A stretch of 7,295 bases of DNA from DATJSJ01 sp035504175 (lineage in GTDB: Bacteria > Pseudomonadota > Alphaproteobacteria > Acetobacterales > Acetobacteraceae), in contig DATJSJ010000140.1 in assembly GCA_035504175.1 (NCBI GenBank), positions 1 to 7,295 of the forward strand, written 5' to 3'. This document shows positions 1 through 4,710 of the stretch, piece after piece. The notes beneath the pieces were generated by a model. That model saw only the letters and a list, made by a program, of their open reading frames with translations, ran no database searches and had not been told where the DNA came from. How positions within the stretch are numbered: the first letter of the stretch is position 1; every line of letters begins with the position of its first letter. The position numbers and the translations under genes were made by a program.

Positions 1-54
1 ATCGTCATGATGACGGTGCGGGTGCGTCGAGGGGCGATGGCGGTGGCCAGGTAA
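1..54 (+). CDS. Possible 3' end of a convergent gene (17 codons, truncated by window edge)
   Basis: Frame 1 is open from the first base to a TAA at 52-54 and encodes the tail IVMMTVRVRRGAMAVAR. The main support is positional. The TAA sits in the sequence TAAGGAA, and the mirror-image copy of that sequence on the other side of the palindromic element carries the real stop codon of the HD-domain gene. By symmetry, a plus-strand gene probably ends here and converges on the HD gene. Seventeen codons are too few to identify a product. Frame 3 is also open across this stretch, so the reading frame is not proven. Confidence 0.35.
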   Translation: MVMMTVRVRRGAMAVAR

Positions 55-56
55 GG

Positions 57-99
57 AAAAATCTTCTTTTTCTGAAGAAAAAGAAGCAAAAAGACTTTT
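57..99 (+). terminator. Two-tier stem-loop after the stop of the left-edge reading frame
   Basis: The inner stem is a perfect 11-bp inverted repeat: CTTCTTTTTCT (63-73), spacer GA, AGAAAAAGAAG (76-86). An outer stem can form between 57-62 (AAAAAT) and 94-99 (ACTTTT) with one mismatch, leaving CAAAAAG (87-93) as a one-sided bulge. The structure starts 2 nt after the TAA at 52-54. The stem is AU-rich and is followed by ATTCGTT, not by a clean U-run, so this is not a textbook intrinsic terminator. Its position at the end of a gene, and its match to the mirror copy at 151-189, favour transcript-end function or mRNA 3'-end protection. Confidence 0.5.
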
Positions 100-150
100 A
101 TTCGTTAGTCTTGGCAATGGGTTCGCCGTACACTCGGACCCAAACGAATA

Positions 151-189
151 GAAGTTTTTTTGTTCTTTTTTTCAAAAAAGAACAACTTC
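151..189 (-). terminator. Two-tier stem-loop directly after the HD-gene stop codon
   Basis: On the minus strand the HD gene ends with TAA (193-191), and the stem-loop begins 1 nt later. The outer stem is GAAGTT (189-184) with AACTTC (156-151). The inner stem is GTTCTTTTTT (183-174) with AAAAAAGAAC (171-162), separated by only GA. Five A residues (161-157) bulge on one side. The result is 16 pairs, followed by TATTCGTTTGGG. The outer stem differs in sequence from that of the left copy yet still pairs, which suggests the fold is maintained. It is a probable terminator or 3'-end stabiliser for the HD gene, although the stem is unusually AU-rich. Confidence 0.55.
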
Positions 190-190
190 C

Positions 191-862
191 TTAACCTTCC
201 GCCAGCCCGCGACATCGCGCCAATTCCCGCGCGATATTACGCCGTGCCGGTCGCTCAAACAGGTCCTGGAACACCGGCGAGCGATACAGCACTGGCGCCG
301 AGCCCAGATGCGCCAGGAAGCCGATCCTGCGGCTCTGCCAGGTCGCTTCGTCGAGATGCGGGCATTCGCGCCGCAGCAGCACGGTGTTGTGGTCGAACAC
401 CGCGGGCCGCTCGCCGAGCGGTGAGAGGTCGAGATCGAGGAACCAGAGCCGCAGCCGCTCCAGCCGGTCCTCGCCGGCCGGCCGGTAGGCGAGATGGCTC
501 GCGCTGGCCCGGATCGTCTCGGCCACCCATTGCCGCGTCGGCTCGGGCGTGGCAGCGGCGGCGCTGGCCGCGAGCCAGATCTGCGCCGAGCGCTCCTCGT
601 TGTCGCGCGCGGCCGGCTCGTACACCGCGTCGTGGAAGGCGATGGCGCAGGCGATCAGCGTCGTGCTGTCGCCGTCCTCGTATCCGGCCCGTGCCGCAAG
701 CTCGCAGTGCCGCCGCCAGAGCAGCGCCAGATGCCCGACCCCGTGATAGTGCCGCCCGGCCGCCCGCATGCGCACGGCCAGGTCCACCTTGACCGAGTCG
801 GCCAGCGGCACCGCCGCCAGGAGGGCGGCGAATCCGATATCGGCGCGGAGAACCCCGCCCAT
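191..862 (-). CDS. HD-superfamily predicted metal-dependent phosphohydrolase (COG4339-like), 223 aa
   Basis: This is a cytosolic protein with no signal peptide or membrane segment. The HD-fold metal-binding pattern is visible in order: H40 and H44 in HYHGVGH, the doublet H77-D78 in AFHDAVYEP followed by N88-E89 (DNEERSA), and an acidic DLD at 143-145 in FLDLDLSPLG. The basic C-terminal half ends in a segment around YRSPVF that is typical of this family. Length matches the family (about 200 aa). The substrate is unknown. Some databases label such proteins 'NMDA receptor NMDAR2C subunit', which is a misannotation to ignore. The ATG at 862 is preceded by GGGG five bases upstream, a modest ribosome site. 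It lies 238 nt after the transport operon on the same strand, so it may have its own promoter, but I could not identify one. The family call is firm and the function is open. Confidence 0.82.
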   Translation of the reverse strand: MGGVLRADIGFAALLAAVPLADSVKVDLAVRMRAAGRHYHGVGHLALLWRRHCELAARAGYEDGDSTTLIACAIAFHDAVYEPAARDNEERSAQIWLAASAAAATPEPTRQWVAETIRASASHLAYRPAGEDRLERLRLWFLDLDLSPLGERPAVFDHNTVLLRRECPHLDEATWQSRRIGFLAHLGSAPVLYRSPVFQDLFERPARRNIARELARCRGLAEG

Positions 863-863
863 C

Positions 864-914
864 TTAGCCCCGGACCGCGGGCGGTGCTTTGCCGCCCGGC
901 CTTGTGAACGTCAT
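864..914 (-). CDS. Possible 16-codon leader ORF just ahead of the HD gene
   Basis: An ATG at 914 opens a frame encoding MTFTRPGGKAPPAVRG and ending with TAA at 866-864, one base before the HD gene ATG at 862. This spacing would allow translational coupling. An AGAGGAG sequence (933-927) lies upstream, but 12 nt from the ATG, longer than usual. The composition is what GC-rich non-coding DNA would give. No family is recognised, and it may well not be expressed. Confidence 0.15.
   Translation of the reverse strand: MTFTRPGGKAPPAVRG
878..898 (-). other. GC stem-loop in the leader region of the HD gene
   Basis: CGGGCGG (878-884) and CCGCCCG (892-898) form a 7-bp all-GC stem around a 7-nt loop (885-891). 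It lies about 15 nt upstream of the HD gene start, close to the presumed GGGG ribosome site. It could affect translation of the HD gene, or could simply reflect the GC-rich background. Nothing else identifies it as a regulator. Confidence 0.3.
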
Positions 915-997
915 GGTAAGCCGCCGCTCCTCTGTGTGGCCGGACAGGCTATCAGCGCCGGCCCGCGGCGGAAGCGACGCAGTTCACGTCGGCGGCA

Positions 998-1024
998 CGG
1001 CCGACAGCCGTATGCTGTCGGCCG
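998..1024 (-). other. Strong GC-rich stem-loop in the gap between the binding-protein gene and the HD gene
   Basis: This is a perfect 11-bp inverted repeat, CGGCCGACAGC (998-1008) with GCTGTCGGCCG (1014-1024), around the loop CGTAT. It is not followed by a T-run on either strand. With the stem-loop at 1069-1093 it makes a pair about 45 nt apart in the 3' region of the transport operon. Possible roles are protection of the operon mRNA 3' end, a Rho-assisted end, or a protein-binding palindrome upstream of the HD gene. The sequence alone does not decide. Confidence 0.5.
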
Positions 1025-1068
1025 GATCAGATGGAACCGGAATGGTTTCGACCTGCGCCGGGCGCGGA

Positions 1069-1093
1069 CGGCACATCCGATACGGATGTGCCG
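1069..1093 (-). terminator. Stem-loop 7 nt after the last gene of the transport operon
   Basis: CGGCACATCCG (1069-1079) and CGGATGTGCCG (1083-1093) form a perfect 11-bp stem with a 3-nt loop, ATA on the plus strand and TAT in the transcript. It starts 7 nt beyond the TGA of the binding-protein gene, where a terminator or 3'-end barrier is expected. There is no U-run after the stem, so it is either a stem-only terminator, as reported in GC-rich bacteria, or an mRNA-stabilising hairpin. Confidence 0.55.
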
Positions 1094-1100
1094 CCGGGGC

Positions 1101-2099
1101 TCACTTCAACCCGGACTTGTCCCAGACCTCATGCGTCCAGGCGCCGGTCGGCGCCTTGGTGATCACCGGCTCGGAGGAGCCAGAGAGCAGCACCTTTACC
1201 GTCCGCTCCGCCGCGGCATCGTCGAGATAGCCGGGCTTGTGCTTGCCGATCTCGATCAGCTTGGCGACCTCGGCCAGCATGTGGGTCTGGTGCAGCTTGG
1301 TCTGCGCGCCCGTGGTGTCGGCCGCGAGCACGATCTTCACCGCCTCCGGCTGGTGCCTCACCGCATACTCCCAGCCCTGCATCGTCGCGCGCACGAAGCG
1401 CGCCAGGCGGTCCACCATGGCCGGGTTCTTGAGCTCCGCGTCGGTGGCGTAGAGCCCGTCCTCCAGCGTCGCCACGCCCTCGTCCTCATATTTGAAGACG
1501 ATGAGCTGCGAGGGCTTCATCCCCGCCTCGATGAGCTGCCAGTATTCGTTGTAGGTCATGGTGGAGATGCAGGCGGCCTGCTTCTGCAGCAGCGGATCGA
1601 CGTTGAAGCCCTGCTTCAGCACCGTGACGCCATCCGGCCCGCCGTTGGTTTTGTAGCCGAGCTTGGCCATCCAGGCGAGGAACGGGTACTCGTTGCCGGA
1701 GAACCAGACACCGAGCGTCTTGCCCTTGAAATCCTTCGGCGAGCGGATGCCGCTGTCCTTGCGGCAGGTGAGTTCCATGCCGGAGCGCTGGAACACCTGC
1801 GCGATGTTGACCAGCGGCACGCCCTTCTCGCGCGCGGCCAGCGCGTCGGGCATCCAGTCGACGATCACGTCGGCGCCGCCGCCCGCGATCACCTGCGAGG
1901 GGTTGATGTCCGGCCCGCCCGCCTTGATCGTGACGTCGAGCCCGGCCTTCTTGTAGTAGCCCTTCGCCTGCGCGACGTAGTAGCCGGCGAACTGCGCGTC
2001 GGCGACCCACTTGAGCTGCACGGTCAGCTTGTCGGCAGCCCATGCGGGGCTGGCCGCGGCCATCGCCAGGGCCGCAGCCGCGAACAACAGTTTTCTCAT
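1101..2099 (-). CDS. ABC transporter periplasmic substrate-binding protein, NMT1/THI5-like, 332 aa
   Basis: The N-terminus is a clear Sec signal peptide: MRK, then a hydrophobic alanine/leucine core, and a probable cleavage site after SPAWA (residue 21). The segment LKWVADAQFAGYYVAQAKGYY (about 29-49), followed by KKAGLDVTI, is the hallmark start of the NMT1/THI5 family (ThiY and related binding proteins of thiamine and pyrimidine-like ligands). The rest (for example GADVIVDWMPDALAAREKG at 75-93 and a CISTMTYNEYW segment near 177) fits a two-lobed binding protein. I chose the start at 2099 because it begins the signal peptide and follows AAAGGGGAGAG. A longer in-frame start at 2225 would run into the permease gene. 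It is the last gene of the preA-transporter operon. With pyrimidine-breakdown enzymes beside it, the likely ligand is a pyrimidine base or a breakdown intermediate, which is an inference from context. Confidence 0.9.
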   Translation of the reverse strand: MRKLLFAAAALAMAAASPAWAADKLTVQLKWVADAQFAGYYVAQAKGYYKKAGLDVTIKAGGPDINPSQVIAGGGADVIVDWMPDALAAREKGVPLVNIAQVFQRSGMELTCRKDSGIRSPKDFKGKTLGVWFSGNEYPFLAWMAKLGYKTNGGPDGVTVLKQGFNVDPLLQKQAACISTMTYNEYWQLIEAGMKPSQLIVFKYEDEGVATLEDGLYATDAELKNPAMVDRLARFVRATMQGWEYAVRHQPEAVKIVLAADTTGAQTKLHQTHMLAEVAKLIEIGKHKPGYLDDAAAERTVKVLLSGSSEPVITKAPTGAWTHEVWDKSGLK

Positions 2100-2110
2100 C
2101 TCTCCCCTTT
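2100..2110 (-). promoter_or_regulatory. Strong ribosome binding site for the binding-protein gene
   Basis: On the minus strand AAAGGGGAGAG directly precedes the ATG at 2099, with AGGGG ending 4 nt before it. It lies in a 40-nt gap, the only real gap in the operon. An independent, strong site fits the usual need to make more binding protein than membrane components, and it decides the start codon. Confidence 0.65.
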
Positions 2111-2139
2111 CCCGGTGCCCGGAGCAGCACAGAACCGCA

Positions 2140-2985
2140 TCAGCGGAACGAAGGATGCCAGAAGGTCGCCGCCCGCTCCAGGCCGGCCAGCGCCGCGAAG
2201 CTGAGCGAGCCCACCACCGCGGCAAGCGCGATCTCCGCCCAGACGATGTCGAGGTTGAATTTCGCGACCTCGGTGGAGATGCGGAATCCCATGCCGACGA
2301 TCGGCGTGCCGAAGAACTCCGCGACGATGGCGCCGATCAGAGCCAGCGTGGAGTTGAGCTTCAGCGCCGTGAACACGAACGGCAGCGCCATCGGCAGGCG
2401 CAGCTTCGCGAGCGTCGTGCCATACCCGGCGGCGTAGGAGCGCATCAGGTCGCGTTCCATCGGCGCCGACTGCTCGAGCCCGGCGATCGTATTCACCAGC
2501 ATCGGAAAGAACGTCATCACCACGACGACGGCCGCTTTCGATTGCCAGTCGAAGCCGAACCACATCACCATGATCGGCGCGATGCCGACGATCGGCATGG
2601 CGGAGACGAGATTGCCGAGCGGCAGGATGCCGCGGCGCAGGAAGGGTGAGCGGTCGAGCAGCAGCGCCACCAGGAACCCGGCGCCGCAGCCGATGATCCA
2701 GCCCGGCAGCACCGAGCGGACCACCGTCTGCCAGAAATCCACCCGCAGCATCCCCGCGTGCACCACGAAGGCGCGGGCGACCGCGCTCGGCGCCGGCAGC
2801 AGCACGCGCGGGATGCCGAAGCCGACGCAGGCGACCTGCCACAGCCACAGGATCAGGAACCCGAACAGCACCGGCGTCGCGATGCGGAAGAACCGCCCGT
2901 CGCGTTGGGCGAGCAGCATCAGCGCCAGCCAGCCCACCGCGATCGAGGCCAGCATCACCAGGACCGGGCCGGCGAAGCGGATCAC
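2140..2985 (-). CDS. ABC transporter permease B (TauC/SsuC/ThiX-type), 281 aa
   Basis: An inner-membrane subunit of the importer with hydrophobic segments near residues 5-26, 35-56, 90-112, 125-145, 148-170, 207-225 and 247-270. The EAA-type loop that contacts the ATPase is visible around 169-210 (GLEQSAPMERDLMRSYAAG, then TTLAKLRLPMALPF). The phrase LLPAPSAVARAF near 62-73 is the usual spot where this family has LPSP. The start is a GTG at 2985 inside GTGA, sharing 4 nt with the stop of the permease upstream, which implies translational coupling. An ATG ten codons further in is a weaker alternative, since it would remove part of the first membrane segment. It is clearly different in sequence from the neighbouring permease, so the transporter is probably a heterodimer. 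Substrate is inferred only from the operon. Confidence 0.9.
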   Translation of the reverse strand: MIRFAGPVLVMLASIAVGWLALMLLAQRDGRFFRIATPVLFGFLILWLWQVACVGFGIPRVLLPAPSAVARAFVVHAGMLRVDFWQTVVRSVLPGWIIGCGAGFLVALLLDRSPFLRRGILPLGNLVSAMPIVGIAPIMVMWFGFDWQSKAAVVVVMTFFPMLVNTIAGLEQSAPMERDLMRSYAAGYGTTLAKLRLPMALPFVFTALKLNSTLALIGAIVAEFFGTPIVGMGFRISTEVAKFNLDIVWAEIALAAVVGSLSFAALAGLERAATFWHPSFR

Positions 2986-3872
2986 AGCCGCCCGCCGCGC
3001 TGGCGCACCAGCACCCCCTGCGCCAGGTCGACCGCGGCGATGCTGAGCAGCGCCAGCAGCGAGGCCATGACCAGCGCCGCCCAGATCTGCAGCGTCTGAC
3101 CGTAATAGGAGCCGGTCAGCAGCCGCGCCCCGAGCCCGGCCTGCGCCCCGGTCGGCAGTTCCGCGACGATCGCCCCGACCAGCGCCAGCGCCGCCGCGAC
3201 CTTCAGCGCCGGGAACAGGAAGCCCATCGCCGACGGCCAGCGCAGCATGCGGAAGGTCTGCGCCTCCGTCGCATTGTAGGTGCGCATCAGGTCGCGCTGC
3301 ATCGGATCCGGTGCGCGCAGCCCCTTCACCATCGCCGTCGTCACCGGGAAAAAGCTGAGATAGCCGGCGATCAGCGCCTTCGGCAGCAGCCCGGTCAGCC
3401 CGATACTGCCCAGCACCACGATCACCATCGGCGCGATCGCGAGGACCGGCACGGTCTGGCTGGCGATGATCCAGGGCATGAGTGAGCGGTCGAGCGTGCG
3501 CGTCTGCACGATGCCGATGGCGAGCGCGATCCCGACCACGATCGCCAGCACGAAGCCACAGGCGGCGGCGCTGGCGGTGACGGCGGTGTGATAGAGAATG
3601 CTGCGCGGCGAGGTGACAGGCCAGCCGAAAATCTCGTCGCCGAGCGTGGCCAGGAGCTGGTGCGGCGGCGGCAGCAGTGGCCGGTCGAGCGACATCGTGG
3701 CCTGCAGGATGTCGAGCCGCGACGCGCCCTCATCGGCGAACTGGGCGGCGCTGTCCCAATTGAGATAGACCGCGGCGGCGTACCAGATCACCACCACTGC
3801 GAGCAGCACGACCGGCACCGCCAGCATGTCGCGCGACCGGCGGATACGGCGCGACCGGCGCGCCTCAGTCAT
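2982..3872 (-). CDS. ABC transporter permease A (TauC/SsuC-type), 296 aa
   Basis: An inner-membrane permease with a basic N-terminus (MTEARRSRRIRRSRD), a first membrane helix at about 17-37, then a long probably periplasmic stretch of some 50 residues (38-90). The usual permease domain follows, from SILYHTAVTASAAACGF (91-107) to the end. The EAA-type loop is at about 184-224 (GLRAPDPMQRDLMRTYNA, then FRMLRWPSAMGF). Several starts are possible. I prefer the ATG at 3872, which overlaps the ATPase stop by 8 nt. An ATG two codons upstream (3878) is equally readable, and a GTG at 3938 would overlap too far. No Shine-Dalgarno sequence is obvious for any of them, so coupling to the upstream gene is likely. 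It ends in the GTGA shared with permease B. Confidence 0.88.
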   Translation of the reverse strand: MTEARRSRRIRRSRDMLAVPVVLLAVVVIWYAAAVYLNWDSAAQFADEGASRLDILQATMSLDRPLLPPPHQLLATLGDEIFGWPVTSPRSILYHTAVTASAAACGFVLAIVVGIALAIGIVQTRTLDRSLMPWIIASQTVPVLAIAPMVIVVLGSIGLTGLLPKALIAGYLSFFPVTTAMVKGLRAPDPMQRDLMRTYNATEAQTFRMLRWPSAMGFLFPALKVAAALALVGAIVAELPTGAQAGLGARLLTGSYYGQTLQIWAALVMASLLALLSIAAVDLAQGVLVRQRGGRL

Positions 3873-4710
3873 GCGCATGCCCGGCGCGCAGCGCCTCGCG
3901 CACCCGGTGCGCAACGGCCAGGAAGTCCGGCGTGTCACGCAGATCGGGCTCGCGCTCCGCCGGCAGCGTGCAATCGACGATATCGACGATGCGGCCGGGC
4001 CGCGGCGACATCACCACGATGCGGGTGGAGAGATAAACCGCCTCCTGGATCGAATGGGTGACGAAGACGATGGTCATGCCGGTCTTGCGCCACAGCCGGT
4101 GCAGATGCAGGTTGAGCCCGTCGCGCGTGATCTCGTCCAGCGCCCCGAACGGCTCGTCCATCAGCAGCAAATCCGGCTCGAAGCTCAGCGCCCGCGCGAT
4201 CGACACGCGCTGCTGCATGCCGCCCGAGAGCTGCCAGGGAAAGCGGCGGCGGAATTCGCCCAGTTCCACCAGGTCGAGATAGCGCGCCGCGCGCGCCCGA
4301 CGCTCGGCGCGCGGGATGCCCATGATCTCGAGCGGCAGCATGACGTTGCGCTCGACATTGCGCCACGGATACAGCGCCGGCGCCTGGAACACGTAGCCAT
4401 AGGCGCGCGCCTGCCGCGCCGCGTCCGGCGTCATGCCCTTGACCAGCAGCGTGCCGGAGGTGGGCTGCTCGAGATCAGCGATGGCGCGCAGCAGCGTCGT
4501 CTTGCCGCAGCCGGAAGGACCGATCAGCGAGACGAAATCGCCGCGCGCGATCGCAAGGTCGATGCCGTCCAGCGCCACCGTGCGCTGCCCGCCGGCGTCG
4601 AACACGATGGAAAGCCCACGCGCCTCGACGGCCGGCGCAGCCGCGGCCGCAGCGATGCCGGCCCCGGCGGGCGCGTCCGCCGCCTCGATGACCGCGGCGT
4701 CAACCGCCAC
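3865..4710 (-). CDS. ABC transporter ATP-binding protein (TauB/SsuB/ThiZ-type), 281 aa
   Basis: The cytosolic ATPase that energises the two permeases. All nucleotide-binding motifs are present in order: Walker A GPSGCGKTT (64-72), Q-loop Q109 in YVFQAPALYPW, signature LSGGMQQR (161-168), Walker B LLLMDEPFGALD (181-192, catalytic E186) and the switch histidine H219 in FVTHS. The wording PALYPWRNVERNV is typical of the nitrate/taurine/sulfonate/pyrimidine importer branch. The start is a GTG at 4710, 11 nt inside the end of the hydrolase gene, with GGAG 10 nt upstream. No other start codon lies before the domain begins near residue 29. The first 30 residues are an alanine-rich, low-complexity extension with no recognised role. 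It sits between the hydrolase and the permeases, linking uptake to catabolism. Family certain, substrate inferred. Confidence 0.93.
   Translation of the reverse strand: MAVDAAVIEAADAPAGAGIAAAAAAPAVEARGLSIVFDAGGQRTVALDGIDLAIARGDFVSLIGPSGCGKTTLLRAIADLEQPTSGTLLVKGMTPDAARQARAYGYVFQAPALYPWRNVERNVMLPLEIMGIPRAERRARAARYLDLVELGEFRRRFPWQLSGGMQQRVSIARALSFEPDLLLMDEPFGALDEITRDGLNLHLHRLWRKTGMTIVFVTHSIQEAVYLSTRIVVMSPRPGRIVDIVDCTLPAEREPDLRDTPDFLAVAHRVREALRAGHAHD

Larger units (their letters stand above)
51..195. repeat. 145-bp AT-rich palindromic intergenic element: two inverted copies of a terminator-like unit
   Basis: Plus-strand bases 51-107 and the reverse complement of 142-195 are two copies of the same unit. 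Each begins TAAGGAA, followed by a TTC plus T-run, GA, an A-run plus GAA, then C and an A-run, then ACTTTTATTCGTT (left) or CTTCTATTCGTT (right). The stretches 87-104 and 145-162 match at 16 of 18 positions when one is reversed. The two copies are separated by about 34 unlike bases, which contain a small hairpin of their own (118-125 pairing with 135-142). The element is far poorer in GC than the genes around it. The TAA at each outer edge is the stop codon of the adjoining reading frame. I recall similar AT-rich hairpins after stop codons in Acetobacteraceae, but cannot confirm this here. Confidence 0.7.

Noticed and set aside
118..142. GGGTTCG in the centre of the palindrome as a tRNA T-loop or attachment site
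   Set aside because: No acceptor, D or anticodon arm can be drawn around it and no integrase gene is present. The bases are better explained by a local hairpin.
3..194. Plus-strand frame 3 open across the whole palindromic element
   Set aside because: Its product is lysine/phenylalanine-rich, arising from the A and T runs, with no domain. An open frame through an AT-rich palindrome is expected by chance and ends beyond the convergent HD gene stop.
160..907. Plus-strand ORFs opposite the HD gene (160-792, 494-907, 549-746)
   Set aside because: They lack any domain and have strongly skewed arginine/alanine content. The minus-strand HD motifs are clear.
768..2204. Long plus-strand ORF (478 codons) opposite the binding-protein gene
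   Set aside because: Very arginine-, histidine- and alanine-rich with no recognisable domain. The opposite strand encodes a signal peptide and a clear NMT1/THI5 protein. It is a GC-driven shadow frame.
2100..2225. Longer N-terminus for the binding protein (start at 2225)
   Set aside because: It would put 42 arginine/tryptophan-rich residues before a perfectly normal signal peptide and overlap the permease gene. The strong ribosome site is at 2100-2110.
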